Assembly: GCF_003574835.2 (NCBI RefSeq)
Contig: NZ_CP063196.1
Location: 1,736,001 to 1,800,000, forward strand
From: Thermobifida halotolerans
Lineage (GTDB): Bacteria > Actinomycetota > Actinomycetes > Streptosporangiales > Streptosporangiaceae
DNA length: 64,000 nucleotides
Reading direction: 5' to 3'
The position numbers and the translations under genes were made by a program. Numbering within the stretch: the first letter of the stretch is position 1; every line of letters begins with the position of its first letter. The notes beneath the pieces were generated by a model. The model was not told the origin of the DNA. It did no database searches and saw only the letters and a program-made list of their open reading frames with translations. Of the stretch, positions 16,497-25,723 are shown piece by piece.

Positions 16497-17332
16497 CGCG
16501 CCCGCACAACCCCTCGGCCCCGGCCGGACCGGGTCGCCTCCTGCGCCCCCCGGCAGCGCAGGCGCGCCGGGGTCCGCCCGGCACGCGGCCCCAACCAGTC
16601 CCGGCACAGCAGCGCCGCCAGCGCGATCTCCACCGGCATACCGCCGTAGTACATCACCTGCGCGCCCACCTGTGCCTGCTCCACCGGCACCCCGGCGGGC
16701 GGAGCCGCGTACAGGGTCTTGGCGAGAACGTTGTGCGCGGCCACCGCCCCCACCAGTACCCCCGCCCGCCAGAGGGGCCGCATCCGGTGCGGCGCCGGGT
16801 CCGGCCCGCCCAGCACCGCGAAGGTGAACACCCACCCGGCAACCAGCACATGCACGTGCACCAGAGCGTGCGCCCCGGCGTGGTCCAGCATCACCGCATA
16901 CAGCCCACCGTGGTACAGCACCCACAGCCCACCGACGTTGAGCACGGCCGCCACCACGGGGTGGGTCGCCACCGCGACCGGCGGCGAACGCAGCAGCCGC
17001 ACCAGACGGCGCCCGTGAGGCGTCGGCAGCACCCGCAGCGCCAGCGTCACCGGAGCCGCCACCGCCAGCAGCAGCGGCGCCAGCATCCCCAACAGCACAT
17101 GCCCCGCCATGTGCCAGACGAAGTCGTGGTGGGCCAGCCGGGCCATCGGCCCCGCCACCGCGCCGACCGCACACGCCCACCCCGCCGTCCACGCCGCGAC
17201 ACGCCGCGCCGACCAGGCCGTCCCGCGCCGACGCACCGCGGCCGCCGCGGCCAGGTAGCCGCCCACCGCCGCAGCCGCGACCGCGGCGGCCACCCACCCG
17301 GCCACCGCCGGGTCAGGACCGTGCGGATGCAC
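16493..17332 (-). CDS. Cytochrome c oxidase assembly protein, CtaG-like
   Basis: 279 residues with about seven transmembrane helices. Conserved His-rich membrane motifs include LAHHDFVWHMAGHVLLGMLAP, YHGGLYAVMLDHAGAHAL and QVMYYGGMPVEIALAALL, which match the caa3_CtaG family. Members assist CuA/CuB insertion into heme-copper oxidases in Gram-positive bacteria, though many copies outside oxidase operons are of unproven role. The start is GTG at 17332, overlapping the DUF2243 gene by 20 bp. The two families are frequent neighbours. A Pro/Arg-rich tail of about 30 residues is unlike the rest. Confidence 0.85.
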   Translation of the reverse strand: MHPHGPDPAVAGWVAAAVAAAAVGGYLAAAAAVRRRGTAWSARRVAAWTAGWACAVGAVAGPMARLAHHDFVWHMAGHVLLGMLAPLLLAVAAPVTLALRVLPTPHGRRLVRLLRSPPVAVATHPVVAAVLNVGGLWVLYHGGLYAVMLDHAGAHALVHVHVLVAGWVFTFAVLGGPDPAPHRMRPLWRAGVLVGAVAAHNVLAKTLYAAPPAGVPVEQAQVGAQVMYYGGMPVEIALAALLCRDWLGPRAGRTPARLRCRGAQEATRSGRGRGVVRAR

Positions 17333-17795
17333 CGGAAGCCGCCTCGGCCGCGCGGACTCGCCGCCACGTCACCACCCACCACACCAACCCCGCGACCAGC
17401 AGCACCGCGGCGGCGACGTTCCACGTCACGTCGTAGGGCAGCAGGTCCACCCCGTAGCGGATCTGGTGGATCCCCATGATCTTGTGCTGCACGACACCGT
17501 CGTACAACTGGAAGGACCCCGCCCCCACCAGCCAACCGGCGGCGAACGGAGCCCACCGAAACACCCGCTCCCGTTGCAGGGACGCCACCATGAACAGGCC
17601 CGCCACCGTCGCGAACCAGCTGAAGGCGTGGAACAGCCCGTCGGAGACCAGCCCCACCTCACTGGTCGACAGGTCGTAGAAGTGGTGCCAGTGCAGCAAC
17701 TGGTGGAACACCGCCTCGTCAACGAACGCGACCGTGCCCAGCCCCAGCAGAATCCCCGCCGTCAGGGTGCGGCGCGCCGCACTCACCCGCGCCAT
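17313..17795 (-). CDS. DUF2243 membrane protein
   Basis: 160 residues from ATG at 17795 with GGGGAG upstream. It has four hydrophobic helices and His-rich membrane motifs: FVDEAVFHQLLHWHHFYDLS, DGLFHAFSWF, then LYDGVVQHKIMGIHQIRYGVDLLPYDVTWN. These define DUF2243. The His clusters suggest metal or heme binding. It precedes and overlaps a CtaG-like gene, the usual context of this family, which hints at a shared role in metal handling at the membrane. Confidence 0.88.
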   Translation of the reverse strand: MARVSAARRTLTAGILLGLGTVAFVDEAVFHQLLHWHHFYDLSTSEVGLVSDGLFHAFSWFATVAGLFMVASLQRERVFRWAPFAAGWLVGAGSFQLYDGVVQHKIMGIHQIRYGVDLLPYDVTWNVAAAVLLVAGLVWWVVTWRRVRAAEAASGASARS

Positions 17796-17875
17796 CGCGC
17801 TCCCCTCTACCGCCTTTCGCGCCTGTGGACGCCGCACCGCCTACCCGGGGCGCGAAACGGCAAAACCAGCGCGGC

Positions 17876-18499
17876 TCACCAGTCCAGCCGGGCGCCGGAC
17901 AGCCGTTCGGCCAGCGCGTCGGGTCCGATCAGCCGCACCTCGCGGGCGACCCGCTGCCTGCCGGAGACGAACAGCGCCAGTTCCGAGGGGGCGCCGACCA
18001 CACGCAGGCCCGGCCCGCCCCGCCCCGAGCGCAACCGACCGTGCTCCGGCGCCTCCACCAGCACGGTGGCCGGAAAACGCCGCAGGCCCAGCTTCGCCAT
18101 CGGTTTCAGCCCGCGCCACAGCGCCGCCTGCTGCGGCCGCGACAGCGTCCGCGGCCGCCACTGCGGCTGCGCGCGACGCACGTCCTCGTGGTGGATGAAC
18201 AGCTCCAGGGTGTTGACGATCCGGTCCACCACCGAAAACCCGCCCAGCGACCAGCGCGGCGGCTGCCGCAGCGCCGCCACCAGCTCCGCGAACGGCAGCC
18301 GCTCCACCCGGGCGCGGGCCCCGCCTCCGCCGGCCACCGCCGACCACGGACGGCGTTCCCGCACCACCAGGTGCACGGCCAGATCACGGGTCGTCCACCC
18401 CTCGCACAGCGTCGGCGCCTGCTCACCGAGCTCGGTGAGCAGATCACACAGCGCCGACCGTTCCGATCGGGCCAGATACCCCGCAGACCTCGCAGCCAC
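17876..18499 (-). CDS. TIGR03085-family metal-binding protein (maleylpyruvate isomerase-like fold)
   Basis: 207 residues. The N-terminal helix SERSALCDLLTELGEQAPTLCEGWTTRDLAVHLVVRERRPW matches the DinB/MDMPI domain, with conserved 'GWTtrDLa.Hl' and the later FIHHEDVRRAQPQW motif contributing His ligands. The C-terminal half (ELALFVSGRQ...) matches TIGR03085. Related proteins are mycothiol-dependent enzymes, and the reaction of this family is unknown. It is monocistronic. Confidence 0.85.
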   Translation of the reverse strand: MAARSAGYLARSERSALCDLLTELGEQAPTLCEGWTTRDLAVHLVVRERRPWSAVAGGGGARARVERLPFAELVAALRQPPRWSLGGFSVVDRIVNTLELFIHHEDVRRAQPQWRPRTLSRPQQAALWRGLKPMAKLGLRRFPATVLVEAPEHGRLRSGRGGPGLRVVGAPSELALFVSGRQRVAREVRLIGPDALAERLSGARLDW

Positions 18500-18619
18500 G
18501 TCTCTCCCTCCGCCCCGGTCGGAAGCGTCCGGGTTCCTTGCCGATGTTCCTCGCGTCCGAGCCTGCCCTATACTCCCGTGGCGCCCGACGCCTATCCCCT
18601 AGCCAACCGAAAGTCTTCC

Positions 18620-19276
18620 ATGCGACTGATCCCCTCCACCCGCACCGGATGCATCGCCGCGACCGCCGGGGTCGTCGTGGTGGGCGGACTGGTGTTCCTC
18701 GGCTACCGCCACCTCCTCGGCGACGACGAGTTCACCCTGCCGGTCACCGCGCTGACCTCGCCCGCCCCCACGCCCACCCCGGCCGACGTCACCTTCACCC
18801 TTCCCGACACCTGCGCCGAGGCGGGAGCGACCGAACTGGTCGGCGACCTCGCCCCGCAGGGCACCGCCCTGGTCGAGGACAGCGAGGAGAGCGACGACGC
18901 CGACGCCCGCCAGCTGTCGTGCGTGTGGACCGACGGCACCGACGCCGACAGCGAGGCCCTCATGCTCGTCTTCGCCGTCAACATCGACCCCAGCGACCGG
19001 GTCGCGGTGGTCCGGCTCCCCGACGAACAGCGGGAGCAGCAGGACATGGGCTGGGAGGTCGACGTCGACGTGAACGTCGACACCTACCGGACCACCGCGA
19101 CCGACCCCCTCGGCGGCGAGCTCAAGTACGTCACCACCGTCGACGGCTCCAGCCGACAACTGTCCCTGGAACTGCCCGGCGAGGTCCACATCGCAGCCGT
19201 CGCCCTGTTCTCCGACATCCCCCGAGAAGACATGGAACAACTCCTCGTCACCGCCGCCGGGCAGCTCCAGCAGTAG
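18620..19276 (+). CDS. Membrane-anchored extracytoplasmic protein of unknown function
   Basis: 218 residues. A short basic N-terminus and one hydrophobic helix (GCIAATAGVVVVGGLVFLG, residues about 10-28) form a membrane anchor or uncleaved signal. A Thr/Pro-rich linker (SPAPTPTPAD) follows, then an acidic domain with two cysteines (DTCAEAG and QLSCVWTD) that could form a disulfide. The pattern is of DUF3558-like actinobacterial surface proteins, but no firm family assignment is possible. It is followed by a strong hairpin shared with the convergent OmpA-domain gene. Confidence 0.75.
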   Translation: MRLIPSTRTGCIAATAGVVVVGGLVFLGYRHLLGDDEFTLPVTALTSPAPTPTPADVTFTLPDTCAEAGATELVGDLAPQGTALVEDSEESDDADARQLSCVWTDGTDADSEALMLVFAVNIDPSDRVAVVRLPDEQREQQDMGWEVDVDVNVDTYRTTATDPLGGELKYVTTVDGSSRQLSLELPGEVHIAAVALFSDIPREDMEQLLVTAAGQLQQ

Positions 19277-19291
19277 CCCCCGCACACCAAC

Positions 19292-19320
19292 GGGGCCGCC
19301 CCCGCGACGGGGGCGGCCCC
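19292..19320. terminator. Bidirectional terminator
   Basis: GGGGCCGCCCCC (19292-19303) pairs perfectly with GGGGGCGGCCCC (19309-19320) around a 5-nt loop between two convergent genes. Confidence 0.8.
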
Positions 19321-19342
19321 GCAAACGTCACCCGCACGGCGA

Positions 19343-20917
19343 CTACTCGACGGGAACCTCCGGAATCTCACCGAACACCCCGGCCCGCAGCGTCAACTGC
19401 TCCACCTCCGACCCCGGAGCGGGAAACACCGCCACCAGCTCGTAGGTGCGCCCCGGCTGCAACTGGTGCACCTCCTCGGCGAAACCGCTGTAGACGCCGT
19501 CACCGAAGTTCATCTGCGCCACATAGCGCACCAGACCGCTCTGCGGCTCCACCAACTGGAAACCACCCAGCGTGCCCTTGCTGAACTGCTCGGGACCGCC
19601 CGCCACCACAGCCGCGTCCAGGTCCGGGTCCAGCGGCTCACCGGTGGTGTTGGTCAACGTCACCGTCCCCACCACGTAGGCGCCGTCACGGCGCAGCGGG
19701 TGGACGTCCAGCCGGACGCCGTCACGCTCCACACTCGCCACCACGTCACCGGGGTCGTCGGTGAACGGCGCGGGCCAGCCCACGCTCTGCCCGGCCACCC
19801 CGAGGCCGTCGTCGGTCTCCTCCTCACCCCCGCCCGGCATTCGGATGGTGTAGGAGAACTCCACCCGCCGGTTGCGGGCCCGCGCCTGCTCGTCGTCGGG
19901 ACCGCCCTCGCGCGCGATCGGCTCGCGGCTGCCGCGGCCCTCCACCACGTACACGTAGTCGGTGCCCATCTCCTCGACCAGGAGGTTGCGCACCGTCTCG
20001 GCCCGCCGCACCGACAGGTCGTCGTTGTAGGCGTCGCTGCCCCTGCCGTCGGTGTGGCCGATGACGACGATCTCCGGGTTCTCCGGGTCCACGTTGCGCT
20101 CCAGCGTCTCGGCGGCCCGCCGCACCACCGCCTCGGCCTCCGGGGTCAGATCCGACCGGTCGAACTCGAACATCACATCGGAGTGCAAGGAGATCGTCTC
20201 GGTGTCGCCGTCGCGGGTCACCGACGCGATCTCGGAGTCCACGAAGCTCTCCACCCAGCCCTCCACGGCGACCGCCTCGTCGTCGGGGCGCCGGTTGGCG
20301 AACGTCAACGTCTCCCCGGCCGGCGGCGGATCGTCCACCGACAGGTGCTCTCCGCCGTTGGGCTCCACCGGGTCGGGCCGCTCCTCCTCGACGTCCTGCA
20401 CCGGGATGCCGGTCATCGCGCCCAATCCGCTACCGACGAAGGTCACCTGACGCACCTGCTTCGGCAGCGGCGGAAAGTAGCGGCGGTACTCGTTGGTGAC
20501 CCCCGGAAACACCGGATACAGGCCGTTGCCGGTGGGACTGACCGAACCGTACTTCAGTCCCTGCCCGTCCACGTAGGGACGGTAGACCCGCCCGGTGACC
20601 GGGTCGACCAGCGTATGGGTCATGCTCAGGTTGCGGTTGGCGCCCTCGAAGTCGTCGGGATAGGTGATCTCGTAGTGCAGCACCGTGTACTCGTCGGTGC
20701 GCTCCAGGCCCGTGACGGCGAACCGCATCGTCGTGTCCTGGCCGGTGTCCTGGAAGATCGTTCCCTCCTTCACGTAGGGGAACTCCTCCCGCACCGTCGG
20801 CCGGTCCTCACCCGACACCCACGACACGACGACACTGCACCCGCTCACCAGCAGGCCGCCCACCACCAGCAGCGCGATCATCGAGAAGACGCGTCTGTTC
20901 CGCGCCATGCGGGACAT
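19343..20917 (-). CDS. OmpA-domain lipoprotein
   Basis: 524 residues. A type II signal peptide ends in the lipobox LVSGC (about residue 27), so the protein is anchored to the outer face of the membrane. A central peptidoglycan-associating OmpA domain runs from about 235 to 355, with VMFEFDRSDLTPEAEAVVRR, VVIGHTDGRGSDAYNDDLS and RARNRRVEFSY, including the Asp and Arg residues that bind diaminopimelate. Flanking beta-rich domains (NLSMTHTLVDPVTGRVYRPY; YVVGTVTLTNTTGEPLD) are of unknown role. OmpA-like proteins in actinobacteria link the membrane to peptidoglycan. Two possible ATGs nine bases apart begin the same protein. Confidence 0.88.
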   Translation of the reverse strand: MSRMARNRRVFSMIALLVVGGLLVSGCSVVVSWVSGEDRPTVREEFPYVKEGTIFQDTGQDTTMRFAVTGLERTDEYTVLHYEITYPDDFEGANRNLSMTHTLVDPVTGRVYRPYVDGQGLKYGSVSPTGNGLYPVFPGVTNEYRRYFPPLPKQVRQVTFVGSGLGAMTGIPVQDVEEERPDPVEPNGGEHLSVDDPPPAGETLTFANRRPDDEAVAVEGWVESFVDSEIASVTRDGDTETISLHSDVMFEFDRSDLTPEAEAVVRRAAETLERNVDPENPEIVVIGHTDGRGSDAYNDDLSVRRAETVRNLLVEEMGTDYVYVVEGRGSREPIAREGGPDDEQARARNRRVEFSYTIRMPGGGEEETDDGLGVAGQSVGWPAPFTDDPGDVVASVERDGVRLDVHPLRRDGAYVVGTVTLTNTTGEPLDPDLDAAVVAGGPEQFSKGTLGGFQLVEPQSGLVRYVAQMNFGDGVYSGFAEEVHQLQPGRTYELVAVFPAPGSEVEQLTLRAGVFGEIPEVPVE

Positions 20918-21036
20918 CTCCGATCATTGGGGGACTCGTTCGCAGACATCCTCCAGGAATCACCGCCCAAGCGCGAAACGCACGTCCGCCGCTTTCCCGC
21001 CGCCACGCCCTGCCCCCACTCCAGGATGTGGCCCAA

Positions 21037-21081
21037 GGCGCACCGCCGGAAAGACCCCTTCGGTCTTCCCGGCGGTGCGCC
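21037..21081. repeat. Large imperfect palindrome (13 + 6 bp stem) between divergent genes
   Basis: GGCGCACCGCCGG (21037-21049) pairs with 21069-21081. Inside it AAGACC (21051-21056) pairs with GGTCTT (21062-21067) around CCTTC. It lies in the 351-bp interval between the divergently transcribed OmpA lipoprotein and NUDIX-like genes, where a terminator is not expected. The rest of the interval has no recognisable gene. Confidence 0.6.
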
Positions 21082-21268
21082 CCGGCCGCGACCGGGCACG
21101 GCGCCATCGAACCCGGACCGCCCCGAACTCCGGGGCGCGAAAAACGACACCGCAGGGCCGCCCACACCCTCGAAACCACACGAGCCCCGCCCACCGACCC
21201 ACACCGAACCCGCCGGTAGCACATCCGCCACGCGGATACCACCCGCCCGGATGCGGTAGGAACGAGGC

Positions 21269-21805
21269 ATGACCGATACCACGGACACCACACCGGTCTG
21301 GTTCTCCCCCGAGGAACTGGAGTCGGTACGCGACCGCATGCCGATCCTCTACATCAACGCGGTCCCGGTACGGACCGACGACCGGGGCGAGGTGACCAGC
21401 GTCGGCCTGCTGCTGCGCGTCGGCCCCGACGGCACCATCAACCGGGCCCTGGTCTCCGGACGCGTCCTCTACCACGAACGCATCCGCGACGCCCTGCTGC
21501 GCCACCTGGAAAAGGACCTCGGCCCCGTGGCACTGCCGCGCGTCCCCACCTCACCGCAGCCGTTCACCGTCGCCGAGTACTTCCCCACCCCCGGCGTCAC
21601 CCCCTACCACGACCCCCGCCAGCACGCCGTCTCACTGGCCTACGTCGTCCCGGTCACCGGCGACTGCCAACCCCGCCAGGACGCCCTCGACCTGGTGTGG
21701 TTCACCCCAGAGGAGGCCGCAGGCCCCGAAGTCCTGCAGGAGATGAGCGGCGGCCAGGACGTGCTGCTGCGCCAGGCCCTCGCCCACGTGGGCCGCCTGT
21801 CCTGA
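21269..21805 (+). CDS. NUDIX-related protein (DUF4916 type)
   Basis: 178 residues. WFSPEELESVRDRMPILYINAVPVR at the N-terminus, then GLLLRVGPDGTINRALVSGRVLYHERIRDALLRHLEKDLGP, and YHDPRQHAVSLAYVVPVTG with a final LDLVWFTPEEA match DUF4916/NUDIX-fold proteins of actinobacteria. The exact Nudix box (GX5EX7REUXEEXGU) is not conserved, so hydrolase activity is uncertain. The adjacent flavin monooxygenase gene starts 50 bp downstream on the same strand and may be co-transcribed. Confidence 0.8.
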   Translation: MTDTTDTTPVWFSPEELESVRDRMPILYINAVPVRTDDRGEVTSVGLLLRVGPDGTINRALVSGRVLYHERIRDALLRHLEKDLGPVALPRVPTSPQPFTVAEYFPTPGVTPYHDPRQHAVSLAYVVPVTGDCQPRQDALDLVWFTPEEAAGPEVLQEMSGGQDVLLRQALAHVGRLS

Positions 21806-21854
21806 CCCCGGGCGCCGGGCGGGAAAACACCCTGCCCGGCCCGGCGTTGCCACC

Positions 21855-22958
21855 GTGACACCCATCCGAGGCAAAGAGGCGACCCCGCAGCCGCGCGAGG
21901 TCGACGTCGCCGTCATCGGCGGCGGGCAGGCGGGCCTGGCCTCCGGCTACTTCCTGAGCAGACGCGGCCACACACCCGAACGCGACTTCGTCATCCTCGA
22001 CCGCTCCCCCGCCCCGGGCGGGGCCTGGCAGCACGTGTGGCGCTCGGTGCGACTCCTCTCACCGCCCCACCACACCCACCTGCCCGGACTCCCCTGGGAC
22101 CGCCCCTCCTCCGCCCCGCCCAGCGGACCGGAGGTCGCCGCCTACTTCGCCCGCTACGAGGAGCACTTCCGGTTTCCGGTGCACCGACCCGTCACGGTAC
22201 GCCGGGTCGCCAACGACGGCCCCGACGTCACCGTCACCCGCGACACCCCACTCCTCATCCACACCGACGCGGGCCGGTGGCGGGCCAGAGCCGTCATCAA
22301 CGCCACCGGCACCTGGGACCGCCCCTTCGTCCCCACCGTCCCCGGAGCCTCCGACTTCCGCGGCCGCCAACTGCACGCCGCCCACTACCACGCCCCCGAG
22401 GAGTTCACCGGGCAGCGCGTGGCCGTGGTCGGCGGCGGCCACTCCGCACTGCAGATCCTCGCCGAGATCTCCACCGTCGCCGACACCCTCTGGATCACCC
22501 GCCGCCCACCCGAGTTCCGCACGGCCCCGCTCACCGAGGCCGACCTGGTCGCCGTCACCGACGCAGTCGCCGCCCACGCCGCCACCGGCCGTCCGCTGCG
22601 CAGCGTCGTCAGCTACACCGGACTCGTGGAGACCCCCGAGGTGGCGCGGGCGCGCGAACGCGGCGTCCTGAAAGCGCGCCCGATGGTCGACTCCCTCACC
22701 CCCGACGGCGTGGCCTGGACCGACGGCACGACCGAACCCGTCGACACCATCGTGTGGGCCACCGGCTTCCGCCCCGTCCTCACCCATCTGGCGCCGCTGC
22801 GGCTGCGCTCCGAACTCGGCGGCATCAAGCTGGCCGACACCCGCGCCGCCGTCGACCCCCGCGTCCACCTGGTCGGCTACGGCCCCTCGGCCAGCATGAT
22901 CAGCGCCCACCGCGCCGCGGCCACCGCCGCCCGCGTCCTCGCCGCAGGACGGCCCTGA
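21855..22958 (+). CDS. Flavin-containing NAD(P)H-dependent monooxygenase-like protein
   Basis: 367 residues with an N-terminal FAD-binding Rossmann motif (VAVIGGGQAGLASGYFL, from residue 19), ATGTWDRPFVP in the middle, a second dinucleotide-binding motif (VAVVGGGHSALQ) for NADPH and a C-terminal IVWATGFRP. This matches class B flavoprotein monooxygenases of the short CzcO/ArsO type. The substrate is unknown. The start is GTG at 21855. It follows the NUDIX-like gene closely and precedes a convergent TetR gene. Confidence 0.88.
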   Translation: MTPIRGKEATPQPREVDVAVIGGGQAGLASGYFLSRRGHTPERDFVILDRSPAPGGAWQHVWRSVRLLSPPHHTHLPGLPWDRPSSAPPSGPEVAAYFARYEEHFRFPVHRPVTVRRVANDGPDVTVTRDTPLLIHTDAGRWRARAVINATGTWDRPFVPTVPGASDFRGRQLHAAHYHAPEEFTGQRVAVVGGGHSALQILAEISTVADTLWITRRPPEFRTAPLTEADLVAVTDAVAAHAATGRPLRSVVSYTGLVETPEVARARERGVLKARPMVDSLTPDGVAWTDGTTEPVDTIVWATGFRPVLTHLAPLRLRSELGGIKLADTRAAVDPRVHLVGYGPSASMISAHRAAATAARVLAAGRP

Positions 22959-22985
22959 ACCGTCGGCCCCGCGCGGGGAGACCGC

Positions 22986-23648
22986 TCAGTCCGCGCCGCG
23001 CGGCGGACGGAGGAGAGCGTCCAACTCCTCCGGGGTGAGCGGATCCGGCAGTGGGCTGGGATCGGGCGTGCGCAACCCGTCCAGGATGATGAGCAGGTAC
23101 CGCTTCCACACCTCGGGACGGACGGTCCGCACGTACTCGCTGACCGAACCGAGCATCATCCCGATGATCGGCATGTCCCGGTCGGTGATGTCGGACCGCA
23201 ACCGGCCGCTGCGCTGGACGCGTTCGACGACGGCCCGGATGGCGGGCACCAGCCGGTCCCTGGCCCGGGCCACGCGGTCACGGCCGTAGGTACCCAGCAG
23301 CGTGGCCTCGCGCAGACCCCGGTCACGGACGAACAGCTCGTTGGCGCGCACGGTGAAGCGCACGAACCCCTCCCAGGGGTCGTCGACGGCCAGCGCCTCC
23401 TCCGCCAGGGCCACCATGGCGTCGATCTGCTCCTCGAAGAGCGCCTCGACCAGTGCCTCCTTGCCGGAGAAACGGCGGTAGACCGTGCCCACGCCCACCC
23501 CGGCGCGAAGGGCGATGTCGTCCAGGGCGGCCTCCAGACCGCGTTCGGCGAACACCTCGCGTGCGGCGCGCAGGATGCGCCGCCGGTTCTCCTCGGCGTC
23601 CTTGCGCAGGGGGCGGGAGGACGGGGAGCGCGACGGTGGGGAACTCAT
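22986..23648 (-). CDS. TetR-family repressor of the adjacent MFS exporter
   Basis: 220 residues from ATG at 23648. The HTH is RILRAAREVFAERGLEAALDDIALRAGVGVGTVYRRFSGKEALVEALF, and a ligand domain follows. An upstream in-frame extension runs through the operator and was excluded. The gene is divergent from a DHA2 drug exporter, with a perfect 8-bp inverted repeat 18 bp from its start. It should repress the exporter and itself and release DNA on binding the exporter's substrate. Confidence 0.9.
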   Translation of the reverse strand: MSSPPSRSPSSRPLRKDAEENRRRILRAAREVFAERGLEAALDDIALRAGVGVGTVYRRFSGKEALVEALFEEQIDAMVALAEEALAVDDPWEGFVRFTVRANELFVRDRGLREATLLGTYGRDRVARARDRLVPAIRAVVERVQRSGRLRSDITDRDMPIIGMMLGSVSEYVRTVRPEVWKRYLLIILDGLRTPDPSPLPDPLTPEELDALLRPPRGAD

Positions 23649-23665
23649 GCGGCCAGCATAACCAA

Positions 23666-23688
23666 AAGCGGAGAGGTCACCTCCGCTT
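23666..23688. promoter_or_regulatory. TetR operator, perfect 8-bp inverted repeat
   Basis: AAGCGGAG (23666-23673) and CTCCGCTT (23681-23688) flank a 7-nt spacer. The site lies between the divergent tetR and MFS exporter genes and resembles the known AAGCGGAG-type operators of TetR proteins that control efflux genes. Confidence 0.75.
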
Positions 23689-23869
23689 GTGTTATCGTCA
23701 GTCAGCCGGAGGGGGAATCTCCACCTGGCGCACAACGGCCCACCGGCCCCACCACCGCCGATTCCGGCCCCGGCCGATCACCCACCACACACGGACCGGG
23801 ACCCGCCCTCCCCGCATCCCCTCCAGTCGAACCACGGGCCACCAGCCCCGGTCCCTTCGAGAAGGACAC

Positions 23870-25417
23870 GTGAGCACCCCAACACCAGCACGAGAGGGCA
23901 CACCGCACGGACCCGCCGAAAAGACGGTCGACCGGCGGACGATCCACGCCGTGTTCGCCGGGCTCCTCGTCACCATGTTCCTGAGCTCACTGGACCAGAC
24001 CGTCTTCGGCACGGCCCTGCCCACCATCGTCGGCGAACTCGGCGGCGTCAGCCGGATGCTGTGGGTGACCACCGCCTACATCCTCGCCGCCACCGTCACG
24101 ATGCCGGTCTACGGCAAACTCGGCGACCTCATCGGACGCAGGAACCTGTTCCTCGGCGCGCTCGTGCTGTTCCTCGCCGGATCGGTCATCGGCGGCCTCT
24201 CCCAGGACATGCGCTGGCTGATCGTCGGCCGCGGAGTACAGGGCCTGGGCGGCGGTGGACTGATGATCCTGTCCCAGGCGATCATCGCCGACATCGTCCC
24301 CGCCCGCCAACGCGGCCGCTACATGGGTGTGATCGGCGGAGTGTTCGCCCTGTCCTCCGTGCTCGGCCCGATCCTCGGCGGCTGGTTCACCCAGGGCATC
24401 GGCTGGCGCTGGGCATTCTGGATCAACATCCCCCTGGGACTGCTCGCCCTGCTGACCGCCGCGGTCTTCCTGCGCCCGCCCCAGCACGCCGTGCGGCGCC
24501 CCCGTATCGACGTCGCGGGCATCACGACCATGTCGGTGGCGGTCACCTCGATCGTGCTGTTCAGCTCACTGCTCGGCGACCACGCGTGGAACTCCCCCGC
24601 CCTCCTCTCGCTCGCCGCGGTCGCCGTCGCCGCGGCCACGGTCTTCATCCTCGTGGAGCGCCGCGCCGCCGAACCGGTCATCCCGCCGCACCTGTTCGCC
24701 GACCGCAACTTCAACCTGGCCACCCTCGCGGGGCTGTGCACCGCGCTGGCCATGTTCGGCGCCGTCGCCTACCTGCCCACCTACCTGCAGATGGTCTCCG
24801 GACTCAGCGCCACCAGGGCAGGGTTCCTGATGCTGTCCATGATCGGCGGGGTGATGGTCACCTCCGTGGTCACCGGCGGCCTGGCCAGCAGAACCGGACG
24901 CTACAAGTGGATGCCGATCGCTAGCTCCCTCGTCGTGACCGGCGGCCTGGTGCTGCTGTCCACGATGACCGTGGACACCCCGCTGGCAGCCGTCTGCTGC
25001 TACATGGCCATCGTCGGAGCGGGCATCGGGCTGGGCATGCAGATCCTGGTGCTGATCGTGCAGAACTCCTTCCCCAACTCCGAGGTCGGCACCGCCACCG
25101 CCGCCAACAACTTCTTCCGCGAGATCGGCGCCTCCCTCGGCTCCGCAGCCGTCGGTGCGCTCTTCACCCACAGGCTCACCACGCTCCTGGGCGAGAGGGC
25201 ATCCGTCGCGCCAGGCGGCGGCCACGGTGGGATCGACCAGGACTCCCTCACCCCGTCAGCCGTCAACGCGATGCCCGAACCGGTGCGCGACGCCATCATC
25301 ACCGCCTACAACGAGGCACTGACCCCGGTGTTCCTCTACATCACCCCGCTGTTGCTGGTCAGCACGGTCATCCTGTTTTTCGTCAAGGAGAAGCCGCTGG
25401 CTACCACCGTGCGGTGA
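23870..25417 (+). CDS. MFS multidrug exporter, DHA2 (EmrB/QacA) family
   Basis: 515 residues and about 14 transmembrane segments. Motifs are LDQTVFGTALPTIVGELGG in helix 1, GKLGDLIGRRN (motif A) and RGVQGLGGGGLMILSQAIIADIVP, all diagnostic of DHA2 drug:H+ antiporters. The start is GTG at 23870 with GAGAAGGA upstream, after a 200-bp leader from the operator. The divergent TetR gene and operator indicate ligand-inducible efflux. Substrates are not predictable. Confidence 0.92.
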   Translation: MSTPTPAREGTPHGPAEKTVDRRTIHAVFAGLLVTMFLSSLDQTVFGTALPTIVGELGGVSRMLWVTTAYILAATVTMPVYGKLGDLIGRRNLFLGALVLFLAGSVIGGLSQDMRWLIVGRGVQGLGGGGLMILSQAIIADIVPARQRGRYMGVIGGVFALSSVLGPILGGWFTQGIGWRWAFWINIPLGLLALLTAAVFLRPPQHAVRRPRIDVAGITTMSVAVTSIVLFSSLLGDHAWNSPALLSLAAVAVAAATVFILVERRAAEPVIPPHLFADRNFNLATLAGLCTALAMFGAVAYLPTYLQMVSGLSATRAGFLMLSMIGGVMVTSVVTGGLASRTGRYKWMPIASSLVVTGGLVLLSTMTVDTPLAAVCCYMAIVGAGIGLGMQILVLIVQNSFPNSEVGTATAANNFFREIGASLGSAAVGALFTHRLTTLLGERASVAPGGGHGGIDQDSLTPSAVNAMPEPVRDAIITAYNEALTPVFLYITPLLLVSTVILFFVKEKPLATTVR

Positions 25418-25723
25418 TCTCTTTCTGCCGTTTCTTCTTCAACTAAAACTCTTGATATATTAGTTCAGCGACCTTTACGATGTAGATTAATAAGGCCCGC
25501 GACGTGGCGAACCGAAGCGGCAGGTGTGCCGCAGCCCGGCACGGGTAACCGCATCCACCTCGGAGGAACCGACCCCCCGGGAGTGCGCGCGCCTCGGGGG
25601 TGTCCGGCCCCGCCCCTGCGGGGCGACCGTGAACCGGGGGGCGACAGGACCGGCGTCACCCGGCTCGGGTCCTTCCGGATCGGGGGCCGTTTCCCCTCCC
25701 ACGCCGAGGAGGTCCCGGCGGCC

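Noticed and set aside
25430-25500. AT-rich patch after the MFS gene as a possible attachment site or origin
   Set aside because: No repeats, tRNA end, DnaA-box cluster or integrase gene accompanies it.
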